Shown here: piece after piece, positions 56,307-64,000 of the stretch
Layout of the letters: each line of letters begins with the position of its first letter
How positions within the stretch are numbered: the first letter of the stretch is position 1
From: Ezakiella peruensis
GTDB lineage: Bacteria; Bacillota; Clostridia; Tissierellales; Peptoniphilaceae
Assembly: GCF_900215725.1 (NCBI RefSeq)
Contig: NZ_LT962470.1
Location: forward strand, 323,525-387,524
Direction: 5' to 3'
Length of the DNA: 64,000 nucleotides
Translations under genes and position numbers: made by a program
The notes under the pieces: model-generated
The model's database searches: none
What the model was told of the DNA's origin: nothing
What the model saw: the letters and a program-made list of their open reading frames with translations, nothing else

Positions 56307-57788
56307 TTATGCTTCTTTAATTACTACTTTATCCTCTTTTAAGGCCTTTGAGAAGGAGACCATTGCAAATACCATTACTATTGCAAATGGGAAGGCGGCA
56401 GCTATTGATGCTGTTTGTAATACTTTTAGTCCGCCTGCCAGCATTAATGCAAAAGCAAGTGCTGATTGGATTATGCCCCAGATAATTTTGGTTTGTACGT
56501 CTGGGTTTAGGTTTCCTTGTCTACTCATCATAGCCAAAACAAATGTTGCTGAGTCTGCTGATGTAACAAAGAATGTGCATAGGAGCACAACTGCTACACC
56601 AGATAAGATTTGTCCAAACATCAACTGACTATTCATAACGAATAGTGCGGTCTCTGTTGTCTTAACAGCTTCCATAGCAACTTCTGGTTCTAGGTTAATT
56701 GCTGTTGTACCGAAGATTGCGAACCAAATAAAGGATCCGAGTGCTGGAACTAGTGTTACGCCAGCTACAAATTCTCTGATGGTCCTGCCCTTGGAAATTC
56801 TAGCAATAAATACTCCTGTAAATGGTGCCCATGCTATCCACCATGCCCAGTAGAAGATTCTCCATCCACTTAGCCAGCCATTGTCCCCAAAGGCTGAGAT
56901 TCTAAATGATTCTCCTACTAGGTTTTGAATGTATTGGCCGAGTCCATTTGTAAAAGCGTTTACAATCTTAAGTGATGGTCCAACTATAAAGGTTAATAGC
57001 ATAAGTATCATAGCTATGGCAACATTTGTGTTGGATAGAATTTTAATTCCCTTATCAAGTCCAGATATTGCAGATGCCATAAACATACATGTTACTGATA
57101 TAACTATAATCAGTGCGACTGTGTTGTTGATTGGAATTCCAAAGAGGTAATTCAAACCTGAATTGATTTGCAGGGTTCCAAGTCCTAGTGATGTGGCAAC
57201 GCCGGCTACTGTTGCAAATATTGCAAGTATATCGATTGTTTTTCCAATAGGACCTCTTACTCTTTCTTCTCCAAGTAGTGGTATAAAGATTGAGGAGATA
57301 AGGCCTGGTTTGTTTCTCCTAAATTGCATGTAAGCGAGTGGGAGGGCGATAATTGTGTAGTTGGCCCATGGGTGTAGACCCCAATGTATAAACGAACTTA
57401 GTATTGCAAATTCCCCTGCTTCTATTGTCATGCCTGGCATGCCCATTGGATTTATATAGTGGTTGAGTGGCTCTGCTACTCCCCAGAACACAAGGCCTAT
57501 GCCCATGCCTGCTGAGAATAACATAGCAAACCAAGATATATTTGAATATTCTGGTCTATCTGTGTCTTTACCTAGTCTAATATTTCCATATTTTCCTAGT
57601 CCTAAATAGGCTACATAAACTACAAATGAAAACATTATAATTAGATAAAGCCATCCAAAGTTGGTAGTTAAGAAATTAAATACATTGTCTGCAACAACAC
57701 CAAAGGACTCGGGGCTTAATATGCCCCAGCCCGCTAGTAGTGCTACAACAATCAATGATATAATAAACACTTGATTGTCTTTTTTCAT
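56307..57788 (-). CDS. BCCT family glycine betaine transporter
   Basis: 493 aa. Secondary transporter with 12 predicted helices that imports glycine betaine or related trimethylamines. The signature GMGIGLVFWGVAEPLNHY near residue 93-110 and WAWWIAWAPFTGVFIARISK near 315-335 contain the aromatic box and GMGIG motif of sodium-coupled BCCT proteins. AGGAGG precedes the ATG. It lies 34 bp downstream of grdH in the same operon, which points to uptake of betaine as a substrate for reduction and not only for osmoprotection. Confidence 0.88.
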   Translation of the reverse strand: MKKDNQVFIISLIVVALLAGWGILSPESFGVVADNVFNFLTTNFGWLYLIIMFSFVVYVAYLGLGKYGNIRLGKDTDRPEYSNISWFAMLFSAGMGIGLVFWGVAEPLNHYINPMGMPGMTIEAGEFAILSSFIHWGLHPWANYTIIALPLAYMQFRRNKPGLISSIFIPLLGEERVRGPIGKTIDILAIFATVAGVATSLGLGTLQINSGLNYLFGIPINNTVALIIVISVTCMFMASAISGLDKGIKILSNTNVAIAMILMLLTFIVGPSLKIVNAFTNGLGQYIQNLVGESFRISAFGDNGWLSGWRIFYWAWWIAWAPFTGVFIARISKGRTIREFVAGVTLVPALGSFIWFAIFGTTAINLEPEVAMEAVKTTETALFVMNSQLMFGQILSGVAVVLLCTFFVTSADSATFVLAMMSRQGNLNPDVQTKIIWGIIQSALAFALMLAGGLKVLQTASIAAAFPFAIVMVFAMVSFSKALKEDKVVIKEA

Positions 57789-57822
57789 AATTATCCTCCT
57801 GTTTTGTTATTAAATCCTATTT

Positions 57823-59130
57823 TTATACGCTATAGACTGTTTGTTCTTGTGCGTCATCTGTAAGTGCATCTAGAGCAACTTCTACACGATGTTTTCTAAG
57901 TGCATGTTGAACTTCTATTGGCGTACTTGGATCTCCAAGAGGATAAGGGATTGAAATTGTAGGAACAATTTTGTTGGTGCCCACTGTCACAGCAACTGGA
58001 ATCAAGTTGCACATTTGGACAATTGGCATACCCTTCTTTTCTATCTCTTTTACTATCGTTGCACCGCAACGTGTACAGGTGCCTCAGGTTGAAGTCATTA
58101 TAACGCCGTCAACGCCATCTTCGATAAGTTTTTCGTACATTTCTCTGCCCATACGTGCAGCTTCTTTTTGTGTTGTACCTGTTCCTACTGTTGAGTAGAA
58201 ATATTTATGAAGTGATCCGATTTTGCCTTCTTTTACAAATTCTTGCATTACGTCCCAAGGAACGATTAAGTTTGGATCATTGTCTGCAGCTTCTGGGTCA
58301 AAACCAGCGTGAATTGTTTTGTAAACTCCGCCTTCAAGTCTATCTAGATTGCCGCAGTCATATCTTCCCCAGCGAGTTGCTGATGCAGATTGAATTCTGT
58401 CTGGGTTGTCAACTGGAACAATACCGCCTGTAGTTAAGATTGCAATCTTAGCCTTTGATAGGTCTTTGATTGGTGGCGCTATTGGAACTGTATCTTTCTT
58501 TGGAATAATAAGTTCAGTTTGAAATTCTTCGCCATTTAATTTTTTGATTAGCATTTCAACGCCTCTGTCTGCAGCCATTTTTTCACCCTTAGGCCATACT
58601 TGGTGGCGGACTCCTCTTTCAAAGTAGCCTTCTTCTTCAGCTGATAAGAGTTCTTCGCCTGCAAAAATTTTGTTAGCATAGTCTGCCATTTTCTTTACAT
58701 CTGCTGCCATTGATGCTGCTGAATGTCCACCTTTAAATACTGGCATGCTTGCCTTAAACATTTCAACTCCTGGGTTTTCAACATTCATCGAAGTTAAAAC
58801 AGGAACATCATATTTTTCTTTAATTTTTTCTGAAATTGTACCGCAAGCTACACCATAACGACCTGCTTGAAAGGCTGGACCAGCAATAAACAAATCAAAA
58901 TCGATTCCTTCAAGGCTATCCATAATTCTCTTTACAGCTTCGTCAGTGTTTGAACCCATAAAGTTGTCTCCGCAGATAATTGTGTGTGTAACTTCAGCGT
59001 CCTTCAAGAAATTGTTGAGGGCCATACCAGGTCCAACTACACCTTCTCTTAATTCCGGCTCAAAATCTGCCTTGTCTTCTCCGCCTACACCAGCGAAAAA
59101 TTGGTTTATATAATGGATTACTTTTTTCAT
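57823..59130 (-). CDS. grdH: Betaine reductase component B selenoprotein subunit (GrdH-like), in-frame UGA = selenocysteine
   Basis: 435 aa including selenocysteine at codon 349 (TGA, 58084..58086). Protein B of betaine/glycine/sarcosine reductase binds the substrate and passes the carboxymethyl group to selenoprotein A. After UGA the frame continues 86 codons with family sequence and creates the UxxCxxC redox motif (U349, Cys352, Cys355). A hairpin 12 bases past the UGA is a fitting bacterial SECIS. The N-terminal part is typical (VIHYINQFFAGVGGEDKADF, FIAGPAFQAGRYG). The name GrdH over GrdB/GrdF rests on the adjacent BCCT betaine transporter and GrdI-like gene. It starts 9 bp after grdI. 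Confidence 0.88.
58057..58071 (-). promoter_or_regulatory. Candidate bacterial SECIS hairpin of grdH
   Basis: The minus strand reads CGTTGC, GGT, GCAACG: a perfect 6-bp stem with a three-base loop starting with G, beginning 13 bases after the UGA. Loop G at about 19 bases from UGA agrees with the distance rule for bacterial SECIS elements. Confidence 0.7.
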
Positions 59131-59139
59131 AATAACCTC

Positions 59140-60465
59140 CTAAAATTCCTTCATGGTCTTTGTTGACCATCCAGCAATTTGATCTCCGCAGAACATGGCG
59201 TTATTTTCCATAATGATTGATCCATCTTCTCTAACTGAAGGTCCAAGAATTTCATCTCCTGCCCAACCACCTGATAGGCCATCACGTGCAAGTGATTGTA
59301 ATTCTCCGATAACTTCATCTGCTGGTTCTAACTCGATCAGCTCACTTACGTTACCTGTTGATACAAGTGCGTTTGCCTTTTCATCAAGGGTAACAAGTGG
59401 CTGGCTGGCACCGTCTCTGCCTGTACATTCGTTTGAAATACCAACTGTCTTTACTCCAACATCCTCAAGGGCTGCTAGGCATAAAATATAGTCAGCGTCT
59501 GGATTTCCGTAACCTTCTTCAGTTACAATTGCTCCATCAGCACCCAGGCTCTTTGCCATTTGAGCTACAAAGATTGATGAGCGAACTTTTTGCTCTAAGC
59601 TTACGTTTAAGTTACTCATAATTACGCCCAAGAAATTAATTGTCTTTCCATGTTCTCTGTAAAGTGATTTTATAATTGGGAAATTTTGGAAGTCGTATGT
59701 TGCCCATTTTGATGATGATGGCATAAAGCTTCCTGAAATCAAAGCTCCATCCAAAACTTCATTTGGATTCATAAAACTTGGAACGAAGTGGTTCATATCC
59801 CATCCATAAACTCTGTCATTATATCCCATTTCCTCCATTTGTGATTGGGGTTGCATGACTAGTACAACTGATGGAAGTTTTTGAGTTTTTTCATCTCTCT
59901 TAGTAATAGGATCTAATTCATAAACTTCTGTGTCTTCTGGTTGTAAATCTTTAACAGCTTGACCTAAATATTCTGCAAATTTATGAACTGCATCTCTAAT
60001 TGCGCGATTTTTCTTTTGTTGTTCATATCTTTCAAATTCTTCATCTGTGTCGATGACCAAGCAAACGTTAATCAAGTTACCAAAGTAAGTATACTTTTGT
60101 CCTTCGCCCCACATATCGACAAGGCCATCACCAAATGAGCCCCAGTGTTTACCAACACCCATTACACTCATGTTTTTTAGGGCGTGCAATTCACCATCGC
60201 CACACATTCTCAGGTCTCCGGTTACACCTGGGAATACTGGCTTGCCATCTAGCCTTACCCTAGCCTCTGCTGCTTCCTTTATAGGAACGATTCTTTTTTT
60301 CTCTCCTGGCCTTGCGATTACAATGTCGCAATCTGTGATGTGTTCATCTTGACGGATGAAATCCAAGGCCTCTTTTTTGTTAAGAGTTAAAACGCCGTCT
60401 TTAAATACAAGTTCATCTCCAAAAACTACGTCCTTAACATAAAAGTTACCAATTTTTAGTTTCAT
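59140..60465 (-). CDS. grdI: Betaine reductase component B proprotein-like subunit (GrdI-like)
   Basis: 441 aa. Partner of GrdH in component B. Family sequence runs throughout: LKIGNFYVKDVVFGDELVF at the start, KHWGSFGDGLVDMWG near 120, GVIMSNLNVSLEQKVRSS near 290, and NECTGRDGASQPLV near 355. I place the start at 60465, where AAGGAGGT has ideal spacing; the longer frame adds 11 unlikely residues. In GrdE a cysteine in SGNC is the site of self-cleavage and pyruvoyl formation; here the aligned stretch reads SGSFMPSSSK without cysteine, so processing may be absent, as I recall for betaine-specific subunits. First gene of grdI-grdH-BCCT. Confidence 0.85.
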   Translation of the reverse strand: MKLKIGNFYVKDVVFGDELVFKDGVLTLNKKEALDFIRQDEHITDCDIVIARPGEKKRIVPIKEAAEARVRLDGKPVFPGVTGDLRMCGDGELHALKNMSVMGVGKHWGSFGDGLVDMWGEGQKYTYFGNLINVCLVIDTDEEFERYEQQKKNRAIRDAVHKFAEYLGQAVKDLQPEDTEVYELDPITKRDEKTQKLPSVVLVMQPQSQMEEMGYNDRVYGWDMNHFVPSFMNPNEVLDGALISGSFMPSSSKWATYDFQNFPIIKSLYREHGKTINFLGVIMSNLNVSLEQKVRSSIFVAQMAKSLGADGAIVTEEGYGNPDADYILCLAALEDVGVKTVGISNECTGRDGASQPLVTLDEKANALVSTGNVSELIELEPADEVIGELQSLARDGLSGGWAGDEILGPSVREDGSIIMENNAMFCGDQIAGWSTKTMKEF

Positions 60466-60508
60466 ATACAACCTCCTTGTTTTATAATTCCACTGCATTG
60501 TTTAAATA

Positions 60509-60562
60509 AACTTCAAACATGTTTGGTAATTTAAATATAGCATAAACGCGTTTGAAGTTCAA
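60509..60562. promoter_or_regulatory. grdI promoter with overlapping operator palindromes
   Basis: Minus-strand promoter: TTGAAC (60562..60557), 17-bp spacer, TATATT (60539..60534). TTGAAGTTCAA (60552..60562) is a perfect palindrome on the -35. CAAACATGTTTG (60514..60525) is a perfect 12-bp palindrome at the expected transcription start. AACTTCAAAC (60509..60518) and GTTTGAAGTT (60550..60559) are a longer inverted pair. These are good candidate sites for the adjacent TetR protein. Confidence 0.75.
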
Positions 60563-60646
60563 GGTATTTTAATGTATTAAATCATTTAATTATTTTATAA
60601 TATTCATAGAATTTATTTATAACTTAAGATACAGATAATTTTTCAA

Positions 60647-60675
60647 TTGATTCATCAGGATATATTTGTTATAAT
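60647..60675 (+). promoter_or_regulatory. Promoter of the divergent TetR gene
   Basis: TTGATT (60647..60652), a 17-bp spacer and TATAAT (60670..60675), followed by GAGGGGA and the ATG at 60704. Confidence 0.8.
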
Positions 60676-60703
60676 ATTATTTAATAGTAACGAGGGGACA
60701 GAT

Positions 60704-61402
60704 ATGGCTAAAGAATATATTTCAAGAAAAGAACAGAGAATAATAACCATTAAAAAATGTATACTCGCCTGCGAAGAGGCTATGGTCGAAAAAGGATATT
60801 CACAAGCTAGTATTAGAGATGTGTCAAAGCTTGCTGGAATTAATCAAGCGACTTTTTATAATTATTTTGAAAATTTCGACCACCTTCGCTTTTTTGCGTC
60901 CATGCGCATGATCAAGGATTATTCACACGATCTTAAAATTTATTTAAATAAAGCCGAGACCAGTCTCGACTATTTTTTATTTATATGGGATTGCTTTTGC
61001 GACCACGCTTTTGAAAAACCAGAATTGTATTATTTTATTTTTTTAGCCAATAAGAAAAAATCCACTGAGTCATTAATTGAACAGTATTATAGATTATTTC
61101 CCGAAGAATTGGACTTAAATATGAACCAAAGAATATCCACAATGCTTATCCGCACTAACTTAACTGATAGGGCTATCATAAGCACAGACGGACTAGTCAA
61201 AGACGGACTTATAACCAAAGGCCAAGCGGTCGAACTAAATGACATGACCCTAGTAATATTTGAAGGCATGCTCTATCGGGCCTTAAACAATCTAATCGAC
61301 TATGATAATGCTCGCAATTTAACCATGTCCTACATCTGCCGGGCAACCAAATCATTTTTACAAAAAGATGTAAAACACCCATTTTTTGATACTTATATAT
61401 AA
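60704..61402 (+). CDS. TetR family regulator of the betaine reductase operon
   Basis: 232 aa. N-terminal TetR helix-turn-helix at about residues 32-62 (YSQASIRDVSKLAGINQATF then YNYFENFDHLRFF). The C-terminal all-helical domain is long and aromatic-rich. Start at 60704, with GAGGGGA upstream; the longer frame begins before the promoter and is excluded. Divergent from grdI with palindromes between, so it probably represses or activates grdI-grdH-BCCT in response to betaine or a derived metabolite. The regulatory link is inferred from position. Confidence 0.85.
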   Translation: MAKEYISRKEQRIITIKKCILACEEAMVEKGYSQASIRDVSKLAGINQATFYNYFENFDHLRFFASMRMIKDYSHDLKIYLNKAETSLDYFLFIWDCFCDHAFEKPELYYFIFLANKKKSTESLIEQYYRLFPEELDLNMNQRISTMLIRTNLTDRAIISTDGLVKDGLITKGQAVELNDMTLVIFEGMLYRALNNLIDYDNARNLTMSYICRATKSFLQKDVKHPFFDTYI

Positions 61403-61436
61403 ATTAAAATCTATTTTTAGACTTAATGAAAATTTT

Positions 61437-61459
61437 CCAGGCTTATGCCTGGTTTTTTT
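61437..61459 (+). terminator. Terminator of the TetR gene
   Basis: CCAGGC (61437..61442), TTAT loop, GCCTGG (61447..61452) and seven Ts. Confidence 0.9.
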
Positions 61460-61590
61460 ATTTTCATAAATATTTTTACAGAAAACTTTGAATATGTAAA
61501 ATAAAAAAATAACTGGGCATCGTCTGCTCAGTCGCTTGTGTTTGAATATGGCTATTACTTTGTGAACATTAATAATAAGCTTAATCACAT

Positions 61591-63165
61591 TTATATTTCA
61601 TAAATTTTGTCGAATAGCTCTTTGCTTTTCTCATCTAGATTGTGGCTGACCATAATAATGGTTAGATTTTTATCTTTGAGTAAATTTTCTTCAATTAGCC
61701 TTCGGTTTTCCCTGTCTAGAGAACTTGTCCCCTCGTCTATTAAAATTATTTCCTTGCCATTTATCAGGCTTCTTGCAAGGGCAATCCTTTGTTTTTCTCC
61801 ACCAGAAATGTTAGCACCGTTTTCTCCAACAAAGGTGTTTATGCCGTCAGTAAAGTTCTTAATGTCATTATACAAAGAGCTTTTTATAATAGCCTCATTA
61901 ATTGCCTTGTCTGAAAAATCTCCGCCCATACAAATGTTTTCTTTTATAGTCGCATTAAAAAGATATACATCCTGGGAAATATAAGACATATTTGTGTCGA
62001 GTGCTCTTTGACGAATTATTCCATCATAAAGGACATCTCCGTCATAGTCTTTGATTATTCCCATAATAATCTTTAAAATAGTCGATTTCCCTCGTCCCGA
62101 CTTGCCAACAATCGCATACTTGCCGTTCTTTTTAAAGTCCATATTTAAATTTTTTAAAATTTCTCTATCATCATAGGCGTAGGAAATATTTTTAAGCGCC
62201 AGTCTTTCATCAAATGTTTCTCTACAAGTTTTTTCAGCCTCACTTGATTCAAAAATATTAAAATAGGGTTTGGACTGCATGATGAGCATCTTTGCATTAG
62301 CAAGATTTGATAGGCCATTTGTCACTCCGCCTATAAGATTTGCCGCGCCTGCAAGGACTGCGACTCCAATTCTGCCGTATAGGGCCAGAATAACGACCAA
62401 GACTTCAGCCAAAATCTGCATGGAAACGCTCACAATTCCCATGGCACACTCCAAAATCTCCGTCATATAAGATTTTCTACACCTGGCTTCTTCGCTTATA
62501 GCACTTGCTTCCTTGCCTTTTTTAAAATACCATTTATCTGCCGATAGAATTTTTAAAATGTGTACACCATAAATAAGGTCTTTGAATTTCTTCATGGCCT
62601 CAGCTTGAGCCTGAAGATTTTCTTCTCCAATTTTTTCTATACGTTTTTCAAAAAATTTCGGTATAAACCACATTAAAAGACTTGAAAAAATAGCGAATAA
62701 GAACAAATAGAAGTCCAAATATAAAAGTGCCGCCAAGCTCCAAATAATCTGTGCTCCTCTACCAACTAAGTTAAATACACTTTGCCAGGCTAAATCTGAA
62801 ATCTCATCAATGTTTTTTGTTATATAGGAAATGTATTCGGATCTTTTTTCTCCTTCGAAGTTTCTTGTATCTCCCTGGTATATAGCCTGGTAAAAATCAT
62901 CTCTAAGGTCAGTATTCATTGCCTTTATCGCCCTTGCACGAAAGTATGACTCAAGCATGCAAATTAAAAAATATCCAAGCCATCCAGCAAAGGAAATTGT
63001 AATCCACTTCAAAAAGAGATGCAGGTCTAGCTTTATAGCTCCATCAAATGTTTTTATCGCAAAAAACTGGACTATGACCTGCATGCCCCACATCAAAATT
63101 TGCAGCAAAAAGACAATTAGTGTTTTTGTCTTGTTTTTATAAAGATACTTTCTAATACTATCCAT
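61591..63165 (-). CDS. ABC exporter half-transporter (second of a pair)
   Basis: 524 aa. A six-helix membrane domain (about residues 1-300) is fused to an ATPase domain with Walker A GKSGRGKST near 357, signature ISGGEKQR, Walker B IILIDEGTSSL and switch VSHN. The second half-transporter gene lies 33 bp upstream in the same direction, so the two likely form a heterodimer. Cargo could be a peptide, lipid or drug; nothing next to it decides. The helix at the start (LIVFLLQILMWGMQVIVQFF) is typical of exporters. Confidence 0.85.
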   Translation of the reverse strand: MDSIRKYLYKNKTKTLIVFLLQILMWGMQVIVQFFAIKTFDGAIKLDLHLFLKWITISFAGWLGYFLICMLESYFRARAIKAMNTDLRDDFYQAIYQGDTRNFEGEKRSEYISYITKNIDEISDLAWQSVFNLVGRGAQIIWSLAALLYLDFYLFLFAIFSSLLMWFIPKFFEKRIEKIGEENLQAQAEAMKKFKDLIYGVHILKILSADKWYFKKGKEASAISEEARCRKSYMTEILECAMGIVSVSMQILAEVLVVILALYGRIGVAVLAGAANLIGGVTNGLSNLANAKMLIMQSKPYFNIFESSEAEKTCRETFDERLALKNISYAYDDREILKNLNMDFKKNGKYAIVGKSGRGKSTILKIIMGIIKDYDGDVLYDGIIRQRALDTNMSYISQDVYLFNATIKENICMGGDFSDKAINEAIIKSSLYNDIKNFTDGINTFVGENGANISGGEKQRIALARSLINGKEIILIDEGTSSLDRENRRLIEENLLKDKNLTIIMVSHNLDEKSKELFDKIYEI

Positions 63166-63198
63166 AATCTCCCTTGTTATAACAAAATTCTCCTTAAC

Positions 63199-64000
63199 CT
63201 ACATAAAAACACTTTTTGTGAAGTAATTTTCGCTAATGTTTTTATGGTCGATGCTAATAACTGTCTTTGCTTCTAGGTAGTTCATGAGGTCATCAAAGAT
63301 CTCGTAGAAGAGGCTTTCATCAAGGCCTGTACTTATTTCATCGAAGATATATAGCTGGCAATCCTTGTAAAGAGCTCTTGCTAAGAGCACTCTTGTTCGT
63401 TCACCACCCGATAAGGTGCTGGAATCAAAGCCGATCTTGTTTTCGGAATATTTTTCAAGGACTTCTTCTAGCCTACAGATTTTAATTATCTGATTTAGCT
63501 TGCCCTCGTCCACCTTGGATTTAAAAGTTATGTTGTCAATGATAGACATATTAAACAATTTATTTTCTTGAAAAACTGCTGACAAGGATATGGTCTGATT
63601 TTCCTTGCCGTCAACATATATCTTACCAGAGGTCGGCTTGTACATATTGGTAATTAGTTTTGCCAGACTAGATTTACCTGACCCAGTTCTTCCATTTATT
63701 TTTAATTTGTCGCCCTTATTTATGACCAAGTTAAAATCTTTTAAAATCTGATTGTGTCCGTAGTTTAAAGAAACATCTTTAAATTCAATGGTCTTAAAAT
63801 CCTCGATTAAATTTACATCTTCCTTTTCTATTCTTTTGAAGGTCTCATCAATCCTCTTGACCGAATTTTTGAAGGCGGATATTTCCTTTTGATTTTCTAT
63901 TATATTAAAAATTGGATCGGTAATCATCGATGCATACAAGATAATTGCGATCAATGCACCAACCGACAGACTGCCTTGACTAACGCGGAGGCCGCCAATC
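63199..64000 (-). CDS. ABC exporter half-transporter, N-terminus beyond the window
   Basis: Partial: the frame is open to the right edge, and the missing part holds the start and most of the membrane domain. The visible C-terminal part begins in a hydrophobic helix (SLSVGALIAIILYASMITDP) and contains the full ATPase domain: Walker A GRTGSGKSS, signature LSGGERTR, Walker B LYIFDEISTGL and a switch histidine in ISIDHKN. A TTG at 63954 could be mistaken for a start but lies inside the helix. It pairs with the downstream half-transporter. Confidence 0.85.
   Translation of the reverse strand, partial: IGGLRVSQGSLSVGALIAIILYASMITDPIFNIIENQKEISAFKNSVKRIDETFKRIEKEDVNLIEDFKTIEFKDVSLNYGHNQILKDFNLVINKGDKLKINGRTGSGKSSLAKLITNMYKPTSGKIYVDGKENQTISLSAVFQENKLFNMSIIDNITFKSKVDEGKLNQIIKICRLEEVLEKYSENKIGFDSSTLSGGERTRVLLARALYKDCQLYIFDEISTGLDESLFYEIFDDLMNYLEAKTVISIDHKNISENYFTKSVFM

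Noticed and set aside
57823-58029. Separate 68-aa gene after grdH
   Set aside because: It is the in-frame C-terminal end of grdH beyond the selenocysteine codon.
58084-59130. Reading the grdH gene as ending at the TGA
   Set aside because: Family sequence, the UxxCxxC motif and a SECIS-like hairpin follow in frame; the TGA encodes selenocysteine.
61358-61588. 76-codon minus-strand frame between the TetR and ABC genes
   Set aside because: It crosses the TetR terminator and the end of the TetR gene and has no ribosome site or known family.
1-64000. CRISPR arrays, tRNA and rRNA genes
   Set aside because: No regularly spaced direct repeats and no recognisable tRNA or rRNA sequence were seen on either strand by eye.

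Overview
The window is AT-rich DNA from a strictly anaerobic, low-GC Gram-positive bacterium. The selenocysteine-containing betaine reductase, the AT-rich codon use, the AGGAGG ribosome sites and the accessory content suggest a member of the Peptoniphilaceae or a related Clostridia-like group (Anaerococcus, Peptoniphilus and Finegoldia are plausible). That placement is inference; no rRNA gene lies in the window to prove it. Almost every gene runs on the minus strand.

Region 1 (about 1 to 29,930) is most of an integrative conjugative element of the Tn1549/CTn type. Read 5' to 3' on the minus strand it holds: a leader with a 20-codon frame and terminator, a RepA-type replication initiator, a DnaC-like loader, PcfB, a BRO/KilAC protein, the VirD4/TraG coupling protein, a cargo pair (a 91-aa acidic protein and a HEPN plus PD-(D/E)XK fusion), an SSB-like protein, a Maff2 pilin-like protein, VirB6/TrbL, a small membrane protein, PrgI, VirB4, an NlpC/P60 hydrolase, a DUF4315 protein, a coiled-coil surface protein, a DUF4366 protein, an AbiE-type toxin/antitoxin pair under its own operator, topoisomerase III, a cytosine methyltransferase, a 2,547-aa methylase-helicase and a second SSB-like protein. 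No relaxase or integrase is visible, so the other end probably lies left of position 1. The element's head appears to have truncated an oligopeptide ABC transporter ATPase gene (29890..30648).

Region 2 (29,890 to 49,800) holds the interrupted opp operon, a radical SAM gene with a divergent TetR regulator and a shared operator, a lipoprotein MsrAB, a cysteine hydrolase, and an island (about 36.9 to 40.0 kb). The island carries XRE, ImmA/IrrE, DUF4417, a polymorphic-toxin-like nuclease and probable immunity genes, and is bracketed by two copies of the 5' end of the cysteine hydrolase gene. After it come a YdjY-like lipoprotein with a membrane protein, a GmrSD-type (DUF262/DUF1524) gene broken by an amber codon, and a complete type I restriction-modification operon (hsdM-hsdS-hsdR).

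Region 3 (49,800 to 64,000) is mainly metabolic: a four-gene UgpCAEB-like ABC importer, an ECF S-component with a TudS-like desulfidase, a nitroreductase, and a betaine utilisation operon (grdI, grdH with in-frame UGA selenocysteine, BCCT transporter). A divergent TetR regulator and clear operator palindromes control that operon. The window ends in a pair of ABC exporter half-transporters, the second cut by the right edge. No CRISPR array, tRNA or rRNA was recognised.
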